Below are positions 46,567 through 57,232 of a stretch of 64,000 bases of DNA, piece by piece. How positions within the stretch are numbered: the stretch's first letter is position 1; every line of letters begins with the position of its first letter. The position numbers were made by a program, and so were the translations under genes. The notes below the pieces were generated by a model. The model was not told the DNA's origin, searched no databases, and worked only from the letters and a program-made list of their open reading frames with translations. Location: assembly GCA_961205875.1 (NCBI GenBank), contig OY540816.1, forward strand, positions 9,372,701 through 9,436,700, read 5' to 3'. This stretch comes from Sialis fuliginosa. Lineage: Eukaryota; Arthropoda; Insecta; Megaloptera; Sialidae.

Positions 46567-47627
46567 TTAGTGTAATATGTTTTATACCTGAAAATACTAT
46601 GCCTTTATTTTAAATCAATGCATATAAAATCTTCAAGAGTTTTTAATATAAATACTTTATAAGAAATGTTCAGATGATCGAAACTGATAATTCAACCTCT
46701 AAAATCGTGGATGATTTATATAATATGCCAGACTAAATATTTTGCAATACATACTAACAAAAACTTTGAGGTGGGTTAAAAATTACAGAAACAGTTTTTT
46801 TATACTGGTATGGTGCAAGTATTTCTTTATTAAAATTAATTATATCATTTCTTACGTACAAGTATGCAATATTATTATTTTTTAATTAAACTCACTAACT
46901 CCTTTATAATAATATCTATTTAAAACGTCTAAATCAGCGATTGGCAACCCGGTTTTTGCAGGTACTCATGTGCCCCCGAAACTGTTTTCAATTGCCCGTC
47001 ATTAACCTGGCGAAATACATTTTATTTATATACTGTACAAATGTTTTTAAGTTCTTACAGTAAGTACTAATTTAAAGTATATAAGATCGAACAAAATGTA
47101 TATTTTTCAGAAATATAAGGTAGTGGTATTAGACTTGGCAAGGACCCCAGTAATAGCTAATTTTTAATTAAATGTACTGTATATTAATCTACGAGTATAT
47201 ACATTTAACTGTCTTACAACGTGATTTGATGACGATCGGCCAATAAGTGTCAAAATGGTGGACATTTAAACTAATTATTAGTATAATTTATTTATTAATC
47301 ATTATATTACGAGTATCATAACTACATTCTTTCTTTGACGATTCTTTCTTTAATCATTAACAAGTGTCCATCACTGCGTGCTCTTACTGGTTTTACCTTT
47401 GCCATTACTGGAGAAAAAACATGAACAAAATAAAAGGCTATAATTTAAAAAACAAACTATATTTGGTGACTTTGGTAATTAAATTGATTAAATAAAGAGT
47501 TACATGTTTTATTAGTAGCATGAGTTCATGAGGATTATAAAAAACAAGCCCATTAATAAAAAAAAAACACGAAAACTTGCTCTTATTGCGTCCATAACTG
47601 GTGCTTTTACCTTATAATACCATAGAA

Positions 47628-47947
47628 CAGTGTTTACCAAAATTGAAATACCCATTTACCCCTTTTGAGAATTAAATATTACTGGCGTATTTTCGGGCAT
47701 ACCTTTAGAATCCGGTTGGGGAGAGGGGGGTATTTTAAAAAAAAAAAGAAGCTGTTTTTCATATAAAAATAAATCAAATACGCTTAATGAAATAAAAAAA
47801 TAAAATAAAATAATTTCAACTATCCAGAATTTGTTGTTCAAAACATAAAATTATTTAATAAAAAAATATTAAGAAGTACGCCGTGTACCCTTTCAAACAC
47901 TTTTGCGTACCCCTTGCGGTACGCGTACAACACTTTGGTGAACATTG
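47628..47947. mobile_element. hAT-type MITE (CAGTGTTTACCAAA termini)
   Basis: CAGTGTTTACCAAAATTG is mirrored by ..CACTTTGGTGAACATTG. The flanking CATAGAA occurs at 47621-47627 and 47948-47954. It is 320 bp. The interior contains GCGTACCCCTTGCGGTACGCG, a small palindrome. Confidence 0.8.
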
Positions 47948-48560
47948 CATAGAAAATTATTGTGATAGAAAAGATACTACAATAGATTATTTTGCTCAGA
48001 GTTTGACACACTATACTTTACTTTTTTTAACTTTTTTACTTTTTTGGAATTTAGTTAATAAAAATTATTTATTATTTGTTCCCTCTCACAACCCATGATG
48101 CCCTCCGCATTTATAGTATTCTAAAATGTACTTTCCAGTACAAAAAGGTTGTCTAAACAATTTAATTAGAGAAAAAATCATTCTGTGATATTTTACGAAA
48201 ATTTGGATTTATTTCATTTAAATCTAAACTCAATACAGCTTATTAAATTCAATGCTTCAATAACGCCAAAAAATACTATATTAATATAAAGTAGGTATGT
48301 CAAAAATATTTATCTATTATTATCATATTTTCAATTATTTAAACTGTTCTCGATTGGGGTCACGTAATGAAAAATTATATTTCCTACAATAGCTTTAAAA
48401 TTTATGGTCACATTATTTTTATAGCATATTAATATTTAGTATTTTTTTGTATATATTGTTACGAGGAGTGTATTCCGATGATTGTCTTTTGATTTAAATT
48501 TTTGAACTTAATTTAAAAGTAAAATAATAAATAGATATATTATATTTATATTGTAAATTT

Positions 48561-48805
48561 TCATTTTAAGTTTTCTTTATTTACAATTACAGTGTCAATT
48601 TTGTTAATTTTCAAATGTACTATAATTTTATTATTGTTTTTTTTTTTTACATGTATATTAGTATCTAGTATTTTTATGAAGAAATTTCGTAAATTTAGGG
48701 CGTTAATAAATGTAACATAAACGTTTATTTTGGACCTTTTTATGTATTTCCTAATTTCATGAGCTTGCCGTTCCTTATCGTCTATTGCAATTTTCAACTT
48801 TGCAC
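48561..48805 (-). CDS. Putative terminal exon of an unplaced minus-strand gene
   Basis: The acceptor is ACTAAATTTTAG, with 80 codons in incoming phase 1 to TGA. The sequence begins AKLKIAIDDKERQAHEIRKY and continues IKRSKINVYVTF, and is basic with alternating hydrophobic positions. The K-[IL]-x-I-x-D..-E-I-[RK]-K-[WY]-[IL] layout faintly recalls the C-terminal domain of mitochondrial translation initiation factor IF-3, but I could not find an upstream exon to test it. It may equally be chance in A/T-rich DNA. Confidence 0.3.
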
Positions 48806-49059
48806 CTAAAATTTAGTTTAATTAACGTAATATTTATAGCCCAAGTGGTTTTCGTTTTGCATCAAATCAATTCAAATTATATGTACTTACGCGTTTGCAC
48901 ATATATTTTTTAACTTTACTGATGATCAAATATAATTTATTTATTTTTAATAAGTTATTGTAAATTATATCATTAATTTTTTTTTATCTTTGAATTATTT
49001 TTTGTTGTTATTTGTGTGTATTATTATTAACCGACCAGGTGCCATGTCATTTCATATAA

Positions 49060-49236
49060 ATGGTTTCATCTGAGGTGGACGAAGAGATAATCAGTTTTTT
49101 TGTAAAGTTGAAAGAAATTAATATTTTCAATTTAGGATATCTTAGGGACGCCCTAAAGAAACTATTATATGAAAAAATTCAGTCAGAATTATCTATAAAA
49201 CTCAAAATCCTGGATTTAAAAACATATCAATTATGA
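49060..49236 (+). CDS. 58-codon ORF in a repeat-like context
   Basis: It starts MVSSEVDEEIISFFVKLKEI and ends KTYQL. The downstream sequence contains TTTTTGTAGAGAATTTAA, a motif shared with the 9074-10395 transposon (TTTTTGTAGAGAATTAAA), so this is probably part of an old element and not a host gene. Confidence 0.15.
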   Translation: MVSSEVDEEIISFFVKLKEINIFNLGYLRDALKKLLYEKIQSELSIKLKILDLKTYQL

Positions 49237-50039
49237 ACTCATCAGGGATTCCAATATTAAAATCTATGCCTAAAAATATTAGAGGTTTCAGAAGCTCAAA
49301 CTGAGACATTCATTAATCGATGAAGTACACGAATCTGACAAAAATATGTACAAAATCTTTTTTGTAGAGAATTTAACTAGCTCTAATTTGATCAATGATT
49401 ATTTTTACCATAAAGTTGAAATAAACTCTAACGAATCGTTTTATGAAGAAAAAAAAATCCAGTCTGAATTTTTTCTACTCTACCGTGAGGTTTTAATGTA
49501 TAATAATATAAAAATGTGAAATAAAATGTTTTTGATTTATAAATATTTCAGAGCATCTCGTTGTCATTAATAAATAATAATATTTACAAAATTTTCTAAT
49601 GCATAAAGATATTGTAACAAAATGAATTACTTATAGATTAAGGTAATGAAAATGAACACTTTGCGATAGAATAACGAATTTTAAAGAAAACTCTAGACAT
49701 TATTTTGTAATTAATATATTTGAATTAGATATTTCAAATACGATTAATTCTCTTCTGTGATTTTTTTCGAATATAATTAGTTTTATTTATATTTGTTTTT
49801 TGAACACTTAATTTTAATTTATTTATGAAATAATAAGTTTTTATTAGTATTTCCGCAAGGGCTGAAGCGGTAACGGAATTTAAAATACAAAATCATATTG
49901 CGGGTACTATCAATATTTAGTTCCACCGATGACAAAGTGTAGGTATATGTGTGTGTACATTAAGACGCGTGAGTGTGTTAACATAAAATGTACATGCATA
50001 CATACATGTACATATATAGTCTAGCTAGGGCATGAATTA

Positions 50040-50160
50040 TGTAAACGTCGCCCGATCAACGCCGGCTCGATCAATCTAAAATTCGTGAACTGAGCTCGAG
50101 AAAAACACGCGAGTAGGGAGCTCTAGGACAAACAAACACATCGTACCAGCTTGCGGTTAT
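50040..50160. other. Locally G+C-richer segment
   Basis: It contains CGCCCGATCAACGCCGGCTC, GAGCTCGAG and ACACGCGAGTAGGGAGCTC, unusual in this A/T-rich window. It may be a promoter or 5' UTR, or the end of an older insertion. No exon could be defined. Confidence 0.3.
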
Positions 50161-50167
50161 GCCCACC

Positions 50168-50870
50168 CAAGGTATATAAAGATAGATAGCTCCTTGATTA
50201 ATTATCATTTGCGCGGGAATTACGTGACCGCGGGGATATATTCAAATGTTATAAATTATGTATAATTATACTCTATTTCATTTAAGAATGCAGTGGTTGC
50301 CGGGGTTTTGACGGTACGAATCGTGCTTTTTACCGTCAAAAACCACGGCAACCACTGCATTCTTAAATGAAATAGAGTATAGTATGAAAATTGGTACACA
50401 GATAGTTTGGTATTTAGTATTTACACTTTAAGAAACAAATGAGGGCAGTTGCCATTTTGAAGTTATTTGCGTAAAAACAATTTTTCGCCTCTTCCACCCC
50501 CTGCAAAACTATCTTTGCACACCGTGGTCGACTACACTCATCGGTTTCTTAAAGATACTTACACTTTATGTAATTAGTTTATCTCTATACCAATTTTCGT
50601 TGAAAAAGCGTCGATTGTGTTCGAAAAATCTATGTTTTCTGTACTAATAATACATTTACATTTGAATATATCCCTGTGGTGACGTAATTCACGCGCAAAC
50701 GCTGATTGGTCAAGGAGCTATTGAGACTACCTTGTCTTCAAGGTTAGTAAATGCACAGATTGCCTCAGTCGCTTGGGCACCCCAGATGACGTATTTCCCT
50801 CTCTCGCGTCGAGTTACTGAGGTTACCTTGTACTTTACATACATACCTTCCCTTGTTTTTATATAGCTTG
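50168..50870. mobile_element. Mutator-like foldback MITE, copy 3, carrying a hairpin insertion
   Basis: The ends are CAAGGTATATAAAGATAG.. and ..TTTTTATATAGCTTG. The 9-bp flanks ATGCCCACC and ATTCGCACC match at 7 of 9. The right portion (GACGTATTTCCCTCTCTCGC) matches copy 1. The hairpin at 50267-50384 is inserted in its left arm. Confidence 0.75.
50267..50384. mobile_element. Near-perfect hairpin MITE, copy 1
   Basis: TACTCTATTTCATTTAAGAA.. with GCAGTGGTTGCCG and GACGGTA is followed by an 11-bp loop, then TACCGTC and CGGCAACCACTGC back to ..AAATGAAATAGAGTA. Arms are about 48 bp with few mismatches, flanked by TA. A second copy is at 52002-52120. Confidence 0.85.
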
Positions 50871-51029
50871 ATTCGCACCAGTATTGTGTGCGTAGCCAGG
50901 AGAGGGTGCTCATTTACTCATTTAAACTGAAATCAGTATAAAAATTTAATATTAAGGAAGAACTGATTTTCATTAGGGTTTCATATAAAATGAAAGAAAA
51001 CGGAGCTAGGTTTTGGTAGTTTTGTCCCA

Positions 51030-51157
51030 CAAGGCCGTAACTACAGTGCAATGAGTCCCCGAACATAGGGAGCCTCCTAACAAAAGAAAGTGGGGATATA
51101 AAGGGCTCCTTGTTCACTTGTTGTCACGGGGCCATAGAGCTTCTAGTTACGGTCCTG
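51030..51157. mobile_element. 128-bp hAT-type MITE
   Basis: CAAGGCCGTAACTA is mirrored by TAGTTACGGTCCTG. The 8-bp flanks TTGTCCCA and TTGTCCCT differ by one base. Related single ends lie near 18568 and 45280. Confidence 0.75.
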
Positions 51158-51624
51158 TTGTCCCTTCTCGGATATGTAAACGGCAGTCACATCTCGGTTT
51201 TGGATTTTATAACCGTAAGTCTCATCCAAAAAGTCGATATCCTTTCGTGTAAATTCTTATGTATTTAAACATATAATATATATTGGTAACATTGTATTTT
51301 AGTCATCAACGACTCTAGATGGATGTCAGAATGTCACCTACAGTAACCTTACTTAACCATATATATTTTGATTTATATTTGATACTTTTGTCAGCGTATC
51401 GACGTATTACATGTTATCTGAAAGAAATTTTTCTCCAGCTTGCGTCACACTTCCCTTTATTGCTTACACCCGTGGATGTTGTTTTTATTACACATTATAT
51501 ATATTTGTAATACGTATAAAAATTGGCAAATCAAACGTTGCTTATTATTTATCAAATATATATATGTATATGCTGTAACGGACTTGGTATTTATATGCAT
51601 ATATGATTTTGATATATGTACATT

Positions 51625-51722
51625 TTAAGCCAAGCGTACGAATTTAATAGGTCGCAGGTTCCTTTCTTCGATTCGAATAACATTTCTGTTCACACAATGC
51701 ATAGCGTACGATATTCCATAGA
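51625..51722 (-). CDS. Putative terminal exon of an unplaced minus-strand gene
   Basis: A strong acceptor, TTGGTTTCTTTACAG, opens a 31-codon frame (incoming phase 1): YGISYAMHCVNRN, then VIRIEERNLRPIKFVRLA and TAA. Frequent CGN arginine codons are unlike the local A/T-rich background, which supports coding. No partner exon with a phase-1 donor was identified. Function unknown. Confidence 0.3.
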
Positions 51723-52001
51723 CTGTAAAGAAACCAACAATTAAAAAGGTGTTTCTATCGAATTGGTATTTGTAATTATCAGTAACAAATATTCACAATA
51801 AATTGAAATTCAGTTATTTCTATTTTTTATACCTACCTATGGTTTAATATTGATAAATGTACATTTATATACACCTATATAAATACTCATTTAACGCTCA
51901 GTTTTTTTATAGTGTAACCCAACAAATTATTATCTAAAAAGGGAATTTAATTTATAGAACCAAACTACAAAACTGCTTATTAAGTTTTAAGATGTGAATA
52001 A

Positions 52002-52120
52002 CTATACTCTACTTCATTTAAGAATGCAGTGGTTGCCGAGGTTTTTGACGGTAAAATGCACGATTCGTACCGTCAAAATCCCGGCAACCACTGCATTCCT
52101 AAATGAAATAAAGTATAGTA
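52002..52120. mobile_element. Near-perfect hairpin MITE, copy 2
   Basis: It has the same arms as 50267-50384 (CATTTAAGAATGCAGTGG / CCACTGCATTCCTAAATG). The loop GCACGATTCGTA is the reverse complement of the loop in copy 1, so the two are opposite insertions or have flipped loops. Confidence 0.85.
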
Positions 52121-52599
52121 TTTGCATAAAATAATAAAATGTAGGTACCTATAAATTATTTGATGAACGACAATATCTTTATTCCAATAATGGAATAAAA
52201 ATAGTAAATAATATTATATGTATTAAAAATGTACCTATATGTATAGTTACTGGTAGTAAAGTTGTATCCCGTAATTCCTCTATACATTTCGAGCTTTTAA
52301 AAACAGCTAATAAAATAGATACCTATATATATATAATATGTACATACATATAATACATCTATTGTAAATATTACGCAATTTTCTGTATACACAATTTTTG
52401 TTATGTACTAAAATATATCATATAAAAATTGTTTACTTTTTTAAATACATTTGATTAAGTAAAATATTGTATGTTTGTAATTTGAAGCTCATTGTAAAAG
52501 TACCTGAGCATAATAGTCGACAACTACTTCATTTTTTAATTGTTACTTTTTTGTGCATAGGTACATAAAATATACTGATAATGTATAGTAATAAAAATA

Positions 52600-52895
52600 A
52601 TAATGAACAAATTTGATAGTAGATTGAGAGATCGCAAGCTCACGGCTAGCTTCATATGTGAACTTTCGCGGGCTCCCTCAAACGTAGCACAGGCTTCACC
52701 ACTTGTTCCTCCAAAACTCGTGGTCGTCCTAGACTTTTTCCCACTCTCTTGAAACTGTCGAAACCACCGTCGAATGTTCTTAGGAGAAGGTGGATTAATG
52801 TCGAATGGCCTTAGAAAAACACGTTGCACCGAGACAAGTGAATTTGTTTTCGCGAACTCAAGAAAGCAGAACACCTTTTGCTGAAGAGTCGCCAT
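52600..52895 (-). pseudogene. Decayed transposase N-terminal fragment (DUF4817-type helix-turn-helix)
   Basis: The frame MATLQQKVFCFLEFAKTNS, then INPPSPKNIRRWFRQFQESG, resembles the N-terminal helix-turn-helix segment found on many insect DDE transposases of the Tc1/mariner group. After it the frame shifts (a GRPRV-like stretch is readable in another frame), stops appear, and the catalytic DDE part is absent. It is non-functional. Confidence 0.65.
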
Positions 52896-53518
52896 TCCGA
52901 GGATAAACAAACAACTGAACGTTGCTGGGGAAACGTTGCAACTACAGCGCCCCTGTGACAACCATTCAAAACTTAGAAAACTTCTGTTTCAAATGTCCAC
53001 TGACTTATTCTATGACATTGCTTGAGAACTGAAGCAACGCATCATGAAATCGGTTTATTCTTTTTAAAACAACATCTATATAAAAATAAGTCCTGAATGG
53101 CTTACTCATCTACATCCAATCTAAATCTTTGATCGAAAAACATGAAATTATAGGGATATCTTCATTTTAAGATGTAAGCACTCATTAAGAAGAATATTCC
53201 ATAATAAACATGGCCCTCTAGCTCGTTTAACCTGCAATGATCGGCCCATATGCAACATCCTTATCCATCTGATTATCCTTTAATAATAAATAAAAAAAAA
53301 TAAAAAAAATACACACACCAAATCAAGAACTTCACGAAGGAGCTGTCGGTAGAGGACAACATCCAGTCGACATTTAAAACTATAACCATACCTCCATAAC
53401 TACTAAAGGGGAGGGGAAGATGTAAAACTTTTATTTTTATTTTGATACGTTTATGTGCATCACTAAATTAAAATACACTGATCTGATGAGGTTTTAACCC
53501 TAATAAGTGTAATAATAA

Positions 53519-53807
53519 CACAGCTACAGAAAAAAAGTGGAGTGCCAAAAAAGCGACCTATATAGCACCTATAGTCGAAATCCAAACTTTTGGAATTTTC
53601 TGCTTACCAGTTTATTTTAATTTGAGCTTGAATTTTGGGTTTAGGTTGCATTTTTCCATGTTGGCTAAGCCCAAAATTCTAGCTTAAATAAAAAAAAAAC
53701 TGATAAGCAGAAAATTCCAAAAATTTGGATTTCAGCTATGATCGACCAATACTACAATGCTATATAGGTCGTTTTTTTGGCTCCGCAATTTTTTTTGTAT
53801 AGCTGTG
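53519..53807. mobile_element. MITE with CACAGCTACA termini
   Basis: CACAGCTACAGAAAAAAAGT is mirrored by ..TTTTTTTTGTATAGCTGTG, with TAA on both flanks. The inner inverted blocks GCGACCTATATAGCA / CTATATAGGTCG and TGGAATTTTCTGCTTA / AAGCAGAAAATTCCA make most of the 289 bp a foldback. Confidence 0.8.
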
Positions 53808-54420
53808 TAATTGCTCCAGATTAACAAAAAAATGATATAAGATTTTATAAACTAAATAAATTTTCATTAAAATGAAAACTCGGGTGAAGCCGCACGTATA
53901 TATTATTAGTCATGAAATAAATGTATAGACTGATATAAAAATTCACTCTACTGTTTTCAATAAAATATCAACTGATTTTATTAAATTTGGGATTAATACA
54001 TCAACCAAGATTAACATTGATTTATTCTTGTAGTTTGATATTGTGGTGGCTATAATTTTACAAATAAACGACTTTCATTTTTTATATTATTATGGAATGT
54101 CTGTTAAGACTTTTAGATTTTATAGTTTTTATTTGAATAGTTAGACGATAAGTAAAGTTCAGATACCTAGAGATAAATACAATAAGATTGATGAATAATA
54201 AGTATTTGTTATTTTTACAGTTGGGTGAGCAATTGAATAGTCAATTTCTAAAAGGTATTATGTTCTCAAATTCAAATTGTACAGAAAACTAATTAATTGT
54301 ATCAGCGCTACAAAATAGTAACCATTTTTGAATATCCTTCTGGCTCGCTCAAATTTGAATATTTGGACATGAACTCTCTTCGAAACTAACAATGAAAATT
54401 CATAAAGTGGTTTTTATCAC

Positions 54421-54912
54421 TAAAAATATCTGCTTTGGGAACCACGGGACTTTCATATACGTAATCCTAACAGTGAATAGTATACCTACGTGATTCTTAT
54501 TTTATTAAAACATTTCTGACAAACTAATAAGATAGAATAAAATGAATAATATAGATAATATTATTCTCTACATTATATAACAAATGATTTTTTTTGAACA
54601 TAATAACTGAAAACGGATGTTTACTCTTGTCAATTTTTGAATTTTCGAATTATTTTCGAAATAAGAAAAAAATGTTTTGGATAAAAAATGTCGAGTATGT
54701 TATTATCTATACTTTATTCCCCATACATTTTTTCCAGCATTTATGATTTAACCAGGAAGAATTTTTTTATATAATTACTAAGACTCACCCACACTGTTCA
54801 CTCTCAGTATTACGTATAAGAAAGTCTCATGGTACCTATGGAAAAACATACACACTGTTCAATCTCTGTAATACGTATAAGAAAGTCCCATGACACTCAT
54901 AGCAGATATTTC
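54421..54912. mobile_element. Inverted-repeat element with doubled right terminus, copy 3
   Basis: The left end is AAAATATCTGC..ACTTTCATATACGTAAT. The right side has two successive blocks of ATTACGTATAAGAAAGTC (about 54810 and 54868), as in the copy at 2301-2750. Confidence 0.65.
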
Positions 54913-56389
54913 TGGTGTAAAAATGATATATTAATATATTTATAAACAAATAATTATTTTTCATTTTTTTTACATTTAACATTTTATTGAAAACTGGAAC
55001 AATTTTTTATCGTTGTCGCACATGTGAAACGGTCGACGGGAACCATGGTGCCCGTGGATATAGGGTTGGGGACCCCTGTATTAGACAATTTTGTTAATAT
55101 AAAATATATTATAACTACTTCTCCTACAGCCAATGTTTTATTTATAAATCATGCTAATAAACATCAAACTTTAAAGGTATTTGAACGTCTGCTATTATTT
55201 TAAATAAAATTATAAATGACAACTGAATGTCAACCTTTCTTATTTTGTGTATGCTAACTGTTCAAAATGCGGTTTCCGAAATCTGATGTCTGAATTTATA
55301 AAAACTGTCTGGAATCGTACCGTTTATGAATGAAACATATATTTTAGTTACTTTAAAAGCCGACGCAAGAAATAAATTATGAATTTATCTAGAACGGTAG
55401 CCAAAAGTTCAAGGAAATCAAATTAAAAATCGTTATTTAATGAAATTACCTACATACGAAGTTTATTGTGAAGACGTAAAATGTAGATAGACAACCAAAA
55501 TCGGAGCAAACTTACACCACTTTTGTAACATATCCTGTAAGTATTAAAACTGTACGCAAAAATTCCTATTTTAGGTACTTTTTAGCCTAGCTAGCCTGGA
55601 CTATTATTAGAAGTGATTATTAATTTGTTTCGTTATTATTAGAAATATTAGTTTGGAAAATATATAATATAAATAAGTATTTAGTTATGGCGAAATAAAT
55701 ATTTTCTTCTTTCAAATATATTTTTTTCCGAAGTGTTTTAAAATATTTAAGGTACATTTTCCTTATTGTTTTTCAATTACGCCAAAGAAGTATAACTTCT
55801 AACACGTGTACATAAGTACATACACACACCCATTTAAAAAAATTGATAGCCTGCTGTAAATAAAAGAAAGCTCAAAGTGGTTCACGAATGTTAAACGCTT
55901 CACAAATAAAGATTATATTATGGTTATATTGAAGCAGGGAGAACAAATAGCACTTAATACTGTAACAGTTATTACCTATATTTTAAAATAGCTATTTTTA
56001 AATATGTTTTCAAAATTGTCACTTAAAGTGATATAATAATGTCGTTTATCTTGTTTACAGTTTAACAGAAGAAAACTGTATCATTTTTCAAATAAAAAAA
56101 TATTTTCGAAATTTAAGTATATACACATTTAAAAATATAGCTTTCATATTTGTTTATGTGTAAATTTTTGCTAATTTAAAATTTTTTGTAAAAAACAACT
56201 CTGTATTCAGAAGATAGTTACATTTTGTCGCATTTAAAATTCAAATTGTTTTAACTGTGATATTTGAAAAATCTCTTAATGATAAAGTTTCTGAACATCT
56301 TTCTTCCAAATATTTTGTATATGCACCTAGTTTGAAAATATATACCTAAAGTAGGATTTATTGAATCTATAGCACACGTTACAAAAAAC

Positions 56390-57075
56390 ATCTGCCAATT
56401 AAAATTCACCAAAGGTACTTAATTATTGAACAATTTAAATAAAAACCGATAAAGTGTTCAAATAAATTGTCTGGTATTGGTTAACCATTTAATTTATTTA
56501 ATTATTTTTTCGTATATTTTAAATTTTTTGACAATTTCAATCTAAATCCAAATGTATGCAAACGTCAAAATGACATTTAATATATTAATTTAAAAAAAAC
56601 ACGATTTTTTAAAACAAATTGAGATAAATCTTTGTAAGGGAATATTTTACAACAAACGTTGTAGATCTATATTATATAGGAAATTGAATGCTATACAAAA
56701 AAGATTCTATAAAATTTTCACGTACATAATATGTGCGTTCTTCAGATATCTTGAAAACATAAATATTTTGGGATGTCACTCCTCCCCCTTACATACGATT
56801 TTGAAATGGGACCGTCCTGAAGTCAGACCCAACCATTCAACCAAGTTTCATTAATATCGGTTCAGTGGTTTATGAGTTATGCGTGTGACAAAAATTCAGG
56901 GGACAGACACACAGACAGACAGATAAACAGATAGACATACAGACAGACTACGAAAAGGTATTGTCTTGATCAGAAACGGAAAGATCAATTTAATATTTTG
57001 AAATCGGAGAACAATTTTTTGTCTCATTCTAAAACGATCTCAAAACTTTTCGTATCTTCGATATTGCGAGGAAGC
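56390..57075. mobile_element. Inverted partial copy of the 9074-10395 element
   Basis: The reverse complement of 9430-10230 is recognisable through GCATCTGCCAATTAAA-type, TTAACCATTTAATTT, ACAGACAGACAGATAAACAG and TATTGCGAGGAAGCAAAATC. The terminal arms are missing. Confidence 0.65.
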
Positions 57076-57150
57076 AAAATCTTGAAATTCAATAATCTTT
57101 CATTAGTGATAGTGACATAAAACAAAGTATACAATTATGATGTAACTTAC

Positions 57151-57232
57151 AATTAACTGAATATTAGTAGCCATACATGGTTCTTCTAATGCAGCTGTTT
57201 TAGGTGTTGCCTTTAAAGAAAATTCACTGCAA
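57151..57232 (-). CDS. Putative internal exon of an unplaced minus-strand gene
   Basis: Between TTAATATCACAG and ATT|GTAAGT it encodes CSEFSLKATPKTAALEEP, then CMATNIQLI, incoming phase 2 and outgoing phase 0. It could also be a first exon beginning at the internal ATG (MATNIQLI). No partner exon was found. Confidence 0.25.

Noticed and set aside
51722-51790. Apparent transmembrane segment upstream of the 51625 exon (NTFLIVGFFTVYG)
   Set aside because: The hydrophobic residues come from translating the polypyrimidine tract of the acceptor. No acceptor exists further upstream in frame.
54221-54226. Very small exon candidate between TTTTTACAG and GTGAGC
   Set aside because: It would be four bases long and has no partner exons. 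Judged chance.
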